Shown here: positions 9,208 through 18,067 of the stretch, in pieces
How positions within the stretch are numbered: the first letter of the stretch is position 1
Layout: each line of letters opens with the position of its first letter
Assembly: GCF_002215215.1 (NCBI RefSeq)
Contig: NZ_CP018632.1
Location: 576,001-640,000, forward strand
DNA from: Granulosicoccus antarcticus IMCC3135
GTDB taxonomy: Bacteria; Pseudomonadota; Gammaproteobacteria; Granulosicoccales; Granulosicoccaceae
DNA: 64,000 nucleotides
Reading direction: 5' to 3'
Position numbers and translations under genes: made by a program
The notes under the pieces: generated by a model
Seen by the model: the letters and a program-made list of their open reading frames with translations, nothing else
Databases searched by the model: none
What the model was told of the DNA's origin: nothing

Positions 9208-10305
9208 ATGACAACGATTTACGATCCCATGAATCTGGGGGCTGTGACGTTGAAGAACCGAATCATCATGGCGCCGATGACCCGAGGACGTGCCGGCAGC
9301 TCAGGTGTACCCGGAGAGTTAATGGCGACGTACTACGCTCAAAGGGCTAGCGCAGGGTTGCTCATTGCCGAGGCTACCGCAGTCAGCGCAGACGGTCGTG
9401 GATGGTTGAACTCACCCGGTCTGTTCAACGATGAGCAACAGGCAGGGTGGTCGAGCGTAGCAGAGTCGGTTCATCAAGCCGGTGGCAAGTTGTTTGTACA
9501 ACTCTGGCACATGGGTGCAACCGTGCATCCGGATTTTCTCGACGGCGATAAGGCCGTTTCCTCTTCGGCTATACGTCCAAAGGGAAAACACGCGACACCT
9601 TTGGGAGAAGGGCGGGAGCTGGGTACTGCCAGACCCTTGTCAATCGAAGGCATCAGCATACAGGTACAGAATTTTGCCAGGGCGGCTCGTCGTGCCATCG
9701 ATGCCGGCCTGGATGGCGTCGAGATTCACGCTGCCAACGGTTACCTGATCGATCAATTCACACGCGATAGCTGTAATTTGCGAACCGATGACTACGGCGG
9801 AAACATTGACAACCGTTTGAGGTTCATGCGAGAGGTGGTGGCGGCCGTGTGCAAAGCGATTGGTGCTGACAAAGTAGGTATTCGGCTTTCGCCCACCAAT
9901 GTGTCATGGGGCGTCAGCGACAGTCAGTATCAGGAGACATTCACTCAGGCAGTCAAGCAGCTCAATGAGTTTGGTCTGGCCTACCTGCACTTGCTGGAAC
10001 ACCTTCCAGGCACTGAGAAAGCCGTAGCAAAGCTGGATTATCTGACTCCGCAGCTGCGCAAGTATTTCGATGGACCGGTGTTGGTCAATGGAGGGTATTC
10101 CCCAGAATCAGCACAAAAAGCACTGGATAGTGATCTGGCTGATGGCGTGGCTTTTGGAGTGCCGTTCATTGCCAATCCGGATCTGGTGGCGCGATTTGAA
10201 ACCGGCAGTGAACTGGCTGTACCCGAGTCACAGTACTTCTATACTCCTGACTCTGCAGGGTATACAGATTACGAATCACAGTCACCATGTCGTATTTGCA
10301 TCTGA
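9208..10305 (+). CDS. Old Yellow Enzyme family alkene reductase (NemA-like)
   Basis: An FMN-dependent NAD(P)H ene-reductase of the NemA/N-ethylmaleimide reductase type, acting on alpha,beta-unsaturated carbonyls or nitro compounds in the cytoplasm. The TIM barrel begins with MNLGAVTLKNRIIMAPMTRG. The substrate-binding His/Asn pair is in GVEIHAANGYLIDQF, and the DDYGGNIDNRLRFMREVV motif is diagnostic. The C-terminal FMN-phosphate region is VLVNGGYSPESA followed by DGVAFGVPFIANPDL. The 365-residue length is normal. A CAGGAG ribosome binding site sits about 7 bases before the ATG. The divergent LysR gene is the likely regulator, an arrangement common for electrophile-responsive ene-reductases. 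Confidence 0.95.
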   Translation: MTTIYDPMNLGAVTLKNRIIMAPMTRGRAGSSGVPGELMATYYAQRASAGLLIAEATAVSADGRGWLNSPGLFNDEQQAGWSSVAESVHQAGGKLFVQLWHMGATVHPDFLDGDKAVSSSAIRPKGKHATPLGEGRELGTARPLSIEGISIQVQNFARAARRAIDAGLDGVEIHAANGYLIDQFTRDSCNLRTDDYGGNIDNRLRFMREVVAAVCKAIGADKVGIRLSPTNVSWGVSDSQYQETFTQAVKQLNEFGLAYLHLLEHLPGTEKAVAKLDYLTPQLRKYFDGPVLVNGGYSPESAQKALDSDLADGVAFGVPFIANPDLVARFETGSELAVPESQYFYTPDSAGYTDYESQSPCRICI

Positions 10306-10481
10306 CTGAGTGCCATGGCTAGGGTCGCATTCGCTTGAAAGACAGTGGACTGCCGTGCAGAATATCGGCAGGGTGGTGGGTGATCAGCCGGTGACTGGCT
10401 GGATCTGCGAAAGCTGCGCAGGATTTGTCAAACGTGGCTGTGTTCAGATAAGAACTCCCATAAATTGATGAGGATGACGAG

Positions 10482-10916
10482 ATGAACGAATATCACGGAA
10501 AATGTGTGTGTGGCGCTGTTGGGATCCATGCGAAGGCCGCGGCCAGTGTTGGCAGCTGTCACTGTGAGACGTGCCGACGTTGGTGCGGAGGACCGATGTT
10601 TGCGGTGCATGCTGAAGGACAACCGACAATCACTGGCGAAGAGTCCATTACCCGCTTTCGTTCATCGGATTTTGCTGAACGCGGCTTTTGCAGTCAATGT
10701 GGCAGTAATCTCTTCTATCACCTGTTGCCAGGGGAATTCAGTGCGGAAGGCGCTTATATGCTGGCCGCGGGTATGCTGGAACTTCCTGATGATATGTCTT
10801 TCGACAGTGAAATCTATGTCGACTCCCAACCAGACTGGTACCGTTTCGATAAGGCTGAATCACGAACGCGAATGACTGAGAAGGAATTTCTGCAAAGCCT
10901 GGGTATCCCCATTTGA
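10482..10916 (+). CDS. GFA-family zinc-binding protein (CENP-V/GFA fold)
   Basis: A small protein of the glutathione-dependent formaldehyde-activating enzyme (GFA) superfamily. Zinc ligands are clear: CVCG near residue 8, CHCETC near residue 27, and CSQCG near residue 70. Many family members are not formaldehyde enzymes and have no known substrate, so only the fold is assigned. The length of 144 residues is typical. A GATGAGGATGACGAG stretch before the ATG could supply the ribosome binding site. The next feature downstream on the same strand is a decayed regulator. Confidence 0.85.
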   Translation: MNEYHGKCVCGAVGIHAKAAASVGSCHCETCRRWCGGPMFAVHAEGQPTITGEESITRFRSSDFAERGFCSQCGSNLFYHLLPGEFSAEGAYMLAAGMLELPDDMSFDSEIYVDSQPDWYRFDKAESRTRMTEKEFLQSLGIPI

Positions 10917-10918
10917 AG

Positions 10919-11526
10919 ACAACGCAGCAGCGACATGCACAGCGTATCCAGCGCGTCATCGATCATATTCACGGCCATAGTGCAGAGGGCCTCGGAGTCC
11001 GGGTTCGAGAACCTGCAGGCGTTCACACGACTGTTTTCTCGCACCTACGGCTTGTCACCGGGGAAGTTTCGGGCTGATGCTGGGAACAAAGGGGCGGAGC
11101 TGCATTTTTCTGCAGGGGACGAGCCGACAAGTGCGAATGTCAACTTGTCACTATCGAGGTGGGGGGGAGTCGGATTCAGCCTCGGCAATGCCTGCCACCG
11201 ACAGACAGGCGTTCGCCAGGCGTCTATTTCGATGATCCGGATATCGTACCCATGGAGCGTTGCCGATCCTTCGCTGGTATTCCCGTGGCGCTGGACTTTC
11301 AGGTACCCGAAGGGTACGAGGTGCAAGAGGTCTGCATGCCACCTGTCTGCATACCGGGCCCTATGCTCTGTTATCGGACAGCTATCGCTGGCTGTATCGA
11401 CACTGGTTGCGAAGCTCGGCGCACGATGCACGTGATAACCCTTGTCATGAGGTTTATCTGAATGCGCCTTACAATACGTTGCCTGCGAAGCTTGAGACGT
11501 TGATTTGTTTGCCGTTGGAAGCGTGA
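10919..11526 (+). pseudogene. Decayed AraC-GyrI-like transcriptional regulator
   Basis: Fragments of one AraC regulator with a C-terminal GyrI-like domain appear in successive reading frames. Frame A (from 10919) reads TTQQRHAQRIQRVIDHIHGH, the usual start of such regulators. A second frame reads ESGFENLQAFTRLFSRTYGL then SPGKFR, the second AraC helix-turn-helix; the helices between are missing. A third (from about 11210) reads PGVYFDDPDIVPMERCRSFA, the GyrI-like core, and a fourth ends in GPYALLSDSYRWLYRHWL and later NAPYNTLPAKLETLICLPLE. Order and orientation are intact, so this is one gene broken by an internal deletion and at least two frameshifts. It is presumably non-functional. Confidence 0.8.
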
Positions 11527-11616
11527 GTAAGCATCGCCTCTGAGGCGCTGCAGGATAAAGCCCTCAGCGCCGAAGAAGCGGTAGTCAACTTCATGGCATT
11601 TCATGAAGTTGGTCTC

Positions 11617-13539
11617 TTAGTTTCCGCCTAAAGCTTCCTGCAATGCCTGATAAGCAGGCTTGGTCACATAGTCAGTATTCAGATAAAGCGGTGACTGGGT
11701 GGTTCGAAACGAATAACGATCCGTAAAGCCCCAGCTCTGAATCACGGTGCAGCGCACCTGTGCCAGACAGGTGTCGACGATGCTGCTGTATACATCAGCC
11801 TGAGTTTGCTCGCTATCGTCGTTGACAATGGCAACATCCAGCTCGGTGATATGAATATCGAGTCCACGTTCTGCAATTGCTGCCATGTTGGCCGCCAGCT
11901 CATCGAACTGGTCGAAGCTTGAGAAGACGTGTAATTGGAATCCGACGGCATCCACGGGTACTTCACGTGCCTCCAGTCTGTCCAGCAGGCTTAACAGGCC
12001 GTCAAACTTAGGTCCGGCAAAGCCGATGTCGTATTCGTTGAGTACCAGTACAGCAGTGGGGTCCAGCTCACGAGCCTGGGCGAAAGCGATATCGATGTAT
12101 TGCTCTCCCATCGCTTCAAACCACAGGGAATCACGCATGCCACCGTCGTCCGCTACCGGCTCGTTGATGACATCCCAGTAGGTGACATCGTCACTGTAGC
12201 GATTCATGACGCGGGTGATGAATTCACGCATATGAACTTCGCGATCTTCAACCTCGCTCTGCTCCACCCAATCGGGCAGACTACGATGCCATACCAGTGG
12301 ATGACCACGTACCTGCATGTCGTTGGCTTTGGCAAAGCTGATCAGGTTGTCCATGTCGGCGAACTCGAATTGCCCTGGCACAGGGTTTATTGCGATCCAC
12401 TTCATGGAGCTCTCCGGTGACATGACACCAAACTCGCTGGCTGCGATCGACTCGTAGAGCGCACCGTCTGCCTGCATGTAGAACACCGGGGATATGGCGC
12501 TGCCGAACTGGACGTTTGAACCTGCTGCAGCTGCTTTCAGGCGTTCGCCGCTGCGCTCAAAGTCTGCAGGTTCAACCACGTTCAGAGTGATCTGGTCGAG
12601 TCCGGTCAGTGATGGATCGTCGGCATCACGGGTCAATACATCGATGATGAGGGTGCCTGCGGTCTCTGGCACGGCATGCAGGATTTGCCATTCAGGCGTA
12701 CGCGCATCGGGCGTCAGGATCGCGTTCGCAGGTGGGTCAACCAGCTCGATGCTAGGGGTCGTGCCATTGCGGTCGGTACCGATGATGAAGATGGATACGG
12801 GATCGCCAGCTCTGACGGTGTAGGTGGCTATTGGCACGATAGAGGGTGCAATGTTTGGCACGCTGGCAGGATCAGATGGTGGGTCGATTGCGATCAGCAC
12901 CGTCTGCGAGCTACGATACTCGCCATTGTCCGGATCGATGGCCACTACGGTGAAGCCGGTGATGCCGATATCGGCCTGGTAGGTCTGCCAGTTCAAGGTT
13001 TTAGTGCCGTCGAAGTTGTCATCAAAGGTAGCGCCTTCAGGCAGTGCCAGTGGGAACATCCCCGGCAGTTCCCCTTCCGGGTCACGCGGCACGTAACGAA
13101 TTTCCAGTCGTTGTCCGGCCTCTACACGTACATTGGACAGCCCCTCGAAAAACGGCGCGCCGTTGCTGGCCGTATCTACCTCGGCAGGCACGGTTATCTC
13201 GGCTTCCGGCAAGCCGGCCGAGAAGTCCGCTTCCGTCAGATCTGCGATGATTTCATCATCGATCCGAGGTCCGGTGTCGCGAACCAGGGCGTAGTCGGTG
13301 ACGGTATGGAATACTGAATCGAACGGCACGGGCTCATCATCGGCAGAAGGGGCTTCCGTCAATGGCGGATTGGGTAGTGGTTCGAGTACCAAAGGGGTAA
13401 GCGAGGCATCTGGCACTTGGGTCGTTGGTTCATCACTATCGCTACTGTCACTGCAGCCGGATAGCACGCCAAGGAGAATGCTGATCAATAGTGCAGACAG
13501 TCTGAACTGTCGACCTGCAGCAAGGTGATTTGAGGACAT
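11617..13539 (-). CDS. GH10 endo-1,4-beta-xylanase lipoprotein
   Basis: A surface or periplasmic xylan-degrading enzyme. Residues 1-35 form a lipoprotein signal ending in LLGVLSGC, followed by a low-complexity Ser/Asp/Pro linker. Residues of roughly 105-320 look like Ig/cadherin-like modules (PRDPEGELP and VAIDPDNGEYRS are typical). The glycoside hydrolase family 10 catalytic domain fills the C-terminal half, with substrate-site motifs GHPLVWHRSLPDWV, the acid/base Glu in WDVINEPVADDG (near residue 457) and the nucleophile Glu in ITELDVAI (near residue 566). The catalytic set appears complete. The gene stands alone on the minus strand. Together with the CE1-like esterase at 5.2 kb it suggests use of plant or algal polysaccharide. 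Confidence 0.93.
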   Translation of the reverse strand: MSSNHLAAGRQFRLSALLISILLGVLSGCSDSSDSDEPTTQVPDASLTPLVLEPLPNPPLTEAPSADDEPVPFDSVFHTVTDYALVRDTGPRIDDEIIADLTEADFSAGLPEAEITVPAEVDTASNGAPFFEGLSNVRVEAGQRLEIRYVPRDPEGELPGMFPLALPEGATFDDNFDGTKTLNWQTYQADIGITGFTVVAIDPDNGEYRSSQTVLIAIDPPSDPASVPNIAPSIVPIATYTVRAGDPVSIFIIGTDRNGTTPSIELVDPPANAILTPDARTPEWQILHAVPETAGTLIIDVLTRDADDPSLTGLDQITLNVVEPADFERSGERLKAAAAGSNVQFGSAISPVFYMQADGALYESIAASEFGVMSPESSMKWIAINPVPGQFEFADMDNLISFAKANDMQVRGHPLVWHRSLPDWVEQSEVEDREVHMREFITRVMNRYSDDVTYWDVINEPVADDGGMRDSLWFEAMGEQYIDIAFAQARELDPTAVLVLNEYDIGFAGPKFDGLLSLLDRLEAREVPVDAVGFQLHVFSSFDQFDELAANMAAIAERGLDIHITELDVAIVNDDSEQTQADVYSSIVDTCLAQVRCTVIQSWGFTDRYSFRTTQSPLYLNTDYVTKPAYQALQEALGGN

Positions 13540-13715
13540 AGGGGGTGATATTCGGAATAGTCAGATATTGTAGCGGATGCGACAGGGGCGGAGTCTGACG
13601 CTTGGTTCACCTCTGAGATGATAGGACGGTTAAGGTTTGGAAAGAGTGTCCAGAATCAAATAAAAGCAACCTGAAATTTGCTATTTCGAGGTGAAATGAA
13701 CAAATAGCAGCACAA

Positions 13716-13814
13716 ATGTTGCTAGATGCCGAATCAACGAGCGAGCACCGGGGTAAAAAATTGTTGTCAGATGATCCCTGGCAAGGTTTGCTCGGGGATG
13801 AGTCGGAGTCGTGA
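13716..13814 (+). pseudogene. Orphan C-terminal vestige of a HipB-like antitoxin
   Basis: An open frame of about 32 codons ends in LSDDPWQGLLGDESES and a stop at 13814. It matches the C-terminal tail of the HipB-like protein encoded at 54890-55213 (LNDDPWQGLLGEND). No helix-turn-helix part and no hipA partner is present nearby. I read it as the 3' remnant of a second hipB-like gene. It lies in the gap of about 400 bases between the xylanase and the CBS gene, of which the rest shows nothing recognisable. Confidence 0.6.
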
Positions 13815-13946
13815 CGCCGAATAACGGTTTTATAGGCTTGAATCTGAGCAGCGTCCGTGCCGAGCCAGCGCGGCGAATTTATTCTGCTAGCATTCTATGA
13901 GCTTGTTCAATACGCGCACACTACCGTCAAACCTGGAGTCGCCGTT

Positions 13947-14387
13947 ATGAAAGAACCGTTGCTGAAATCCATCATGACCCCGTTTCCTTATTCGGTGGAA
14001 TCGACAGCGTCGCTGACTGAAGCCAGGGAAATGATGCAGGAGCATGGTGTCAGACATCTGCCGGTTACATCCTCGCACCAGCTGACGGGCCTATTGGATA
14101 TTATGGATATCGATAGCGCAACTGAAAAACTGGCCGAAGGAACAGATCCTGATCAAGTCACCGTCAAACAGGTGCTCGCTGATCGTGATTACTACAGCGT
14201 CGATCTGGATCAGCCGCTGCATGCGGTGCTGCGTGAGATGGCATATGAGCATCTGAGTGCCGCGGTGGTTACCACCCATGGGCGTCTGGCGGGTATCTTC
14301 ACCGCAACTGATGCCTGCAGGGCGTTTGCCGATCACCTTGATCGCCAATTCCGGCCCGGTGAAGATGAGCCGCCTGAGGCCGCCTAG
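13947..14387 (+). CDS. Tandem CBS-domain protein
   Basis: A protein of about 146 residues made of two CBS modules, the adenosyl-nucleotide-sensing pair. Module 1 starts at MKEPLLKSIMTPFPYSVEST with REMMQEHGVRHLPV; module 2 covers KQVLADRDYYSVDLDQPLHA to VTTHGRLAGIFTATDACRAF. No catalytic domain is fused, so it probably acts as a stand-alone ligand sensor. The ATG at 13947 is preferred because a TGGAG element precedes it and the CBS fold begins there; the frame extends 30 codons further upstream without sense. A decayed paralogue of its C-terminus lies at 30877-30987. It is convergent with the lipoprotein gene, with a long stem-loop between them. Confidence 0.85.
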   Translation: MKEPLLKSIMTPFPYSVESTASLTEAREMMQEHGVRHLPVTSSHQLTGLLDIMDIDSATEKLAEGTDPDQVTVKQVLADRDYYSVDLDQPLHAVLREMAYEHLSAAVVTTHGRLAGIFTATDACRAFADHLDRQFRPGEDEPPEAA

Positions 14388-14427
14388 GAAATTTCTGAAA
14401 TCTGTAATTGAAACAATGCAAGTCATG

Positions 14428-14459
14428 AGACTCGACAGCAAAGAGCTGCTGTCGAGTCT
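14428..14459. repeat. 13-bp perfect stem-loop between convergent genes
   Basis: AGACTCGACAGCA and its exact reverse complement flank a 6-base loop (AAGAGC). It lies between the convergent CBS gene and the lipoprotein gene, so a transcription-end or mRNA-protecting role is likely. There is no T-run on either side, so it is not a classic intrinsic terminator. Confidence 0.6.
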
Positions 14460-14493
14460 GTCTGGAAAGCTACCTACGAACAGAGCTTTCCTG

Positions 14494-15291
14494 TTAGACG
14501 CAACAAACAGCACCTTCGGTGTGTACTGGCACACCGTCGGGATCCAGAATGTTGGCTATTGGTGATTGCCCGGATTCACACCGATAATCGGCATCATTGA
14601 TTGAGCCATCTCCAATATCGCCCACGATAGTGCCTCCTTCATATTCGCAATCCAGTGTTGACATGGTTGGTCTATCTGCGCCAAAAGAGGGCAGTCCCGA
14701 TCCAGCCTGATCGTCCAGGTTAGGTGAATCGTTCCCTGTTTCTTCATCTGTCTCGGGGGCTGCCTCTTCACTGGAGCAACTGTTCAAATCTGCCAGTGTC
14801 GGTGTGGTCAGCAGAGTCAGATCCAACGTTAGATTTTCTGTTACATCACCGTCCTCGTCGAGGTCGTTCTTGTCTTCTTCGGCAAGTGTCACGGTCAAAT
14901 TATCATCACTACGTACGATTGTTGACGCCACATCGGCAATGGAGTATGAATCACCACCTTCTGGTGTGAGGGTAATCGGATCTCCAATGACGTAGCAGTT
15001 TTCCCCTGAAGAATCGGCTGTGCCGTCTTGTTGATAGTCGTACCGGGTCAACACGCCATTTGACGCAATATTCCAGTAGACGGTGTTTTCAACTTCATCA
15101 ACGGTTGTAGAGCCATCCCAAAGACCGGCGATTGAGGTGGTATCGCCACCGGGTATTCCGGGGGTGATGTTGCTGTCAAGATCCGGATTGAAATCGCTCG
15201 AGCCGTTATCGGAGTCATCGTTGTCACTGCAAGCAACCAGTGTCAGCATGAGTGATACCGCTACAGCTTTAGTGAGGAGTTTCGTAGACAT
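14494..15291 (-). CDS. Hypothetical Asp/Ser-rich lipoprotein
   Basis: Unrecognised lipoprotein of about 265 residues. From the ATG at 15291 it has a clear signal and lipobox (MSTKLLTKAVAVSLMLTLVA, then C), followed by a Ser/Asp/Asn linker (SDNDDSDNGSSDFNPDLDS). The mature part contains a lipocalin-like or META-like short beta-strand region (IAGLWDGSTTVDEVENTVYW), then an acidic middle and a Cys-containing C-terminus with six Cys from SCSS to AVCCV. The in-frame sequence upstream of 15291 does not look coding. No function can be given. The style resembles the ggt and xylanase lipoprotein leaders in this window. Confidence 0.75.
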   Translation of the reverse strand: MSTKLLTKAVAVSLMLTLVACSDNDDSDNGSSDFNPDLDSNITPGIPGGDTTSIAGLWDGSTTVDEVENTVYWNIASNGVLTRYDYQQDGTADSSGENCYVIGDPITLTPEGGDSYSIADVASTIVRSDDNLTVTLAEEDKNDLDEDGDVTENLTLDLTLLTTPTLADLNSCSSEEAAPETDEETGNDSPNLDDQAGSGLPSFGADRPTMSTLDCEYEGGTIVGDIGDGSINDADYRCESGQSPIANILDPDGVPVHTEGAVCCV

Positions 15292-15406
15292 CGTGATTTT
15301 TCCATTTGGGACAATAAGCCCAAACAATACTACACTTTTCATGCCTATGCAGGCCAGTAAGGTAATAGGCCTCTCTTGTGGTTCATGCATGGCAAAGGTT
15401 GACAGC

Positions 15407-15808
15407 CTAGGCATCAGTGGTCGCTGGTGCTATCTGTTGACCTTCGACCATCTTGCGCAACTCCATTCGATTCTGTTGTGTGGTCTTGAAGCGGCTGATG
15501 ACGAACAGGTTGAAGAAGTGAGCAAGGCCGAGAATCAACAGGACAAAGCCCAGTTTGGAGCTCAGGAAGACCAGTGCCTGATCCAGATCTTCAATGGAGC
15601 GTCGAGTTTCTAGCTGCAACAGCGCAAAGCCCAGATTGATCAGATAGAAGCCGACAACCAGTAGGTGGTTGATCGAATTGGCCAGCGCCTCATTGCCGCC
15701 GAAGCCGTCGACCAGAAAGATGCTGCCATTCTTGCTCAATGTTCTGGCGACCAGAACGGTAATTAGAATTACAAGCAGAATGTAGGTTGCGTAAGTCAGT
15801 GTAAGCAT
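15407..15808 (-). CDS. Small inner-membrane protein, three predicted helices
   Basis: A 133-residue hydrophobic protein from the ATG at 15808. Three transmembrane segments are visible: TYATYILLVILITVLVA, NHLLVVGFYLINLGFALLQL and KLGFVLLILGLAHFFNLFVI. A soluble basic C-terminal tail follows. The 23 codons upstream in the same frame are unlikely to be translated. The function is unknown. It lies 200 bases downstream of a membrane-type AraC regulator on the same strand and may be co-regulated with it. Confidence 0.7.
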   Translation of the reverse strand: MLTLTYATYILLVILITVLVARTLSKNGSIFLVDGFGGNEALANSINHLLVVGFYLINLGFALLQLETRRSIEDLDQALVFLSSKLGFVLLILGLAHFFNLFVISRFKTTQQNRMELRKMVEGQQIAPATTDA

Positions 15809-16008
15809 GGAAATATTTCTCGGTAATTGATGGGATTTGTTTAAACCGAGGCCATTATTGCCATGGGAATTGCACAAGGCGTCCGAGCCGATAAGTGCAG
15901 AGCAGATATATATTATTTCCTATATTATCAGTTGGTTATGTGGTTCCAGAATGATCAGATTGGAAGTTGGAGATTGCTCCAGAGGTCGAACGGGTTGCCG
16001 AATTCGGG

Positions 16009-17013
16009 CTACGCCTGATGCCGTTTACGGTACTTGCCAGGTGACTCGCCGACAATCTGGCTGAAGGCGGTATAGAAGCTGGACTGTGATGTGAATCCTG
16101 CGGCCAGACTGATGGCCAGCACTGACGCTGTGGGCTCGGTCAGCAGTTGCTGCTTGGCATCGTTGATACGATGCTCGCGTATGAATTGCGAGAAACCGTA
16201 ACCATGTTCGGCATTGATCAGCTCGGACAGCTGGTGCTGCGACAGTCCCAGGTGTTCCGCCACCATTGATAGTGACAGGTTCTCATTACGGTAGAGTTTG
16301 TCCTCCACCATCAGTGCGCTCAGCCTGACCAGTTCCACAGGGCGATTGACTTGCGTGAGTGTCGTTTTGGCGTATCGAACCTCGGCGGCTTCACCCAGAT
16401 TGGTGGCCACATCCGGAAAGACCAGCAGGGTTACCAGCACCACCAGAAACGACAGACCGATCAGCAGGCCATAGCCGGTGACGAACAGGCTGGCATCGAT
16501 CGTTGCAACCGCAGCTAATACGCTGATGACAACCGCCGTTAGTAAAAAGAAGGCAACAGCAAACAACTCGATCCTGAAGCGCTGGCGTTTATCGCGCAGT
16601 TGGTAGAGCTGAAACAGCGAGATGGCCATATAGGTCGCGCCCAGGACGAAGGCGGCTGGAATGGTGAATCGATTATCGATAAACAGGTTTAACAAGAGGG
16701 GGATCGCATGCAGGCAAGATCGCAGCGTCAGCCTGGCATCGACCAGCAGGTACTCGCGCAGGAACAGATAGAACGCCGGTGACGACAGCAGGATCAGCGT
16801 GGAGTACCACTTGGATGCGAACAAGTCTTCCGGGTTGTCGATGTGTTGCAGATGCAGCAACTGGGTGACGCAAAAGGTCAGCAGCAGAATTGCAGCGGTC
16901 GCTATCGATGTCCAGGATTTGTTCCAGCGATGATAGAGCAGCGAGTATGTGCCCAGTAGCATCAGGGCGCTGACCACTGAAAACCCGATTGAAATGGTTA
17001 ACAGTGTTGTCAT
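16009..17013 (-). CDS. Membrane-anchored AraC-family regulator
   Basis: A 334-residue protein with about seven hydrophobic N-terminal segments (for example ISIGFSVVSALMLLGTYSLL and SIATAAILLLTFCVTQLL) in residues 1-210 and a C-terminal AraC DNA-binding domain (LSLSMVAEHLGLSQHQLSEL, then AGFTSQSSFYTAFSQIVGES and PGKYRKRH). This layout is that of integral-membrane AraC regulators, thought to sense signals through the membrane part. Target genes are unknown; the downstream small membrane gene is a candidate. The second helix-turn-helix is canonical, so the protein is probably functional. Confidence 0.88.
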   Translation of the reverse strand: MTTLLTISIGFSVVSALMLLGTYSLLYHRWNKSWTSIATAAILLLTFCVTQLLHLQHIDNPEDLFASKWYSTLILLSSPAFYLFLREYLLVDARLTLRSCLHAIPLLLNLFIDNRFTIPAAFVLGATYMAISLFQLYQLRDKRQRFRIELFAVAFFLLTAVVISVLAAVATIDASLFVTGYGLLIGLSFLVVLVTLLVFPDVATNLGEAAEVRYAKTTLTQVNRPVELVRLSALMVEDKLYRNENLSLSMVAEHLGLSQHQLSELINAEHGYGFSQFIREHRINDAKQQLLTEPTASVLAISLAAGFTSQSSFYTAFSQIVGESPGKYRKRHQA

Positions 17014-17152
17014 AGGTAAGTGCCTGGTTTGATGCGGTGGGAGTATAGCGGTTGGCGTGCGAATGGGTTTTATCGGCAGGTTTGAGCAGATCTGGGATGC
17101 ACGGTAAGCTCTAACTGAAGACCGTATGCCGCATCACTGGAGAGACACGCCC

Positions 17153-17968
17153 ATGAACAACGACGCAGGTTCACGTTTCCGCCAATTGCATCGCCCCGGA
17201 AATCCCTTCATCCTTGCCAATGCCTGGGATGCCGGGTCGGCAAGAATGCTTGAATCACTCGGTGCCGAAGCCATCGGCACCTCCTCGGCTGCACATGCGT
17301 TCACGCTGGGTCGGCCGGATATGGGGCATGTGACACGGGACGAGGCGCTGGCTCATGCCAGCAGCCTGATAGCCGCCGTCAAGGTGCCGGTCTCCGGCGA
17401 CTTCGAGAACGGTTTTGGCGACGATCCTGATAGTTGCGCCACGACGGTGAAACTCGCCTATGAAGTTGGCCTTGCCGGTATTTCCATTGAAGACACGGCA
17501 CTGCCTTTAGCGAGCGTATACGAGCGTACGCTCGCTATAGAACGTATACGAGCGGCCAGTGCGGCAGCACGTGCACTGCCGGGAGACTTCATGTTGGTGG
17601 CACGGGCCGATGGAGTGATGAATGGGCAATACGATCTCGACGAAGCACTGGCAAGGCTTGCAGGATACGAAGCTGCGGGTGCTGATTGTGTGTATGTGCC
17701 GTTGCCCGGGACGCTGGAGGATCAGGCTCGCGTCTGCGCTGCCACGAAGCTGCCGGTGAACGCTCTGGCAGCAGGGTCTTTTACGCAACACACACGAGCA
17801 CAGTTCGCCGCTGCAGGGGTTGCGCGTATCTCCCTGGGGTCGGCACTGGCGCGCGCCACTCATCGTGTCATTAACGACGCTGCCAGCGCCATGTTTCAGG
17901 AGGGGGATTTTTCGAGCTTGTCGCAGTCGATATCCGGTGATGTCGTTGATGCTTTGCTGAGTCGATAG
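17153..17968 (+). CDS. Isocitrate lyase/PEP mutase superfamily enzyme
   Basis: A cytoplasmic TIM-barrel protein of the isocitrate lyase/phosphoenolpyruvate mutase family. Diagnostic segments are NPFILANAWDAGSARMLESL, the metal and substrate loop SGDFENGFGDDPDSC, GLAGISIEDT and LVARADGVMNG. The 272-residue length from the ATG at 17153 fits the oxaloacetate-decarboxylase/PEP-mutase-like subgroup rather than true isocitrate lyase, which is much longer. The reaction (C-C or P-C bond lysis) cannot be specified. No phosphonate genes lie nearby. Confidence 0.88.
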   Translation: MNNDAGSRFRQLHRPGNPFILANAWDAGSARMLESLGAEAIGTSSAAHAFTLGRPDMGHVTRDEALAHASSLIAAVKVPVSGDFENGFGDDPDSCATTVKLAYEVGLAGISIEDTALPLASVYERTLAIERIRAASAAARALPGDFMLVARADGVMNGQYDLDEALARLAGYEAAGADCVYVPLPGTLEDQARVCAATKLPVNALAAGSFTQHTRAQFAAAGVARISLGSALARATHRVINDAASAMFQEGDFSSLSQSISGDVVDALLSR

Positions 17969-18067
17969 GTCGACTTTGCTGGTTTGCAGAATAGGGAACA
18001 GTTTGATGGTCAGGTGCCATGGAGAGTAGGATAACGACAGCCATGAACGTAACTGGAGGTACCGTCA

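Noticed and set aside
11571-11607. Inverted repeat near AACTTCATG/CATGAAGTT after the xylanase gene as a terminator
   Set aside because: The stem is AT-rich and no T-run follows on the minus strand, so it was not called.
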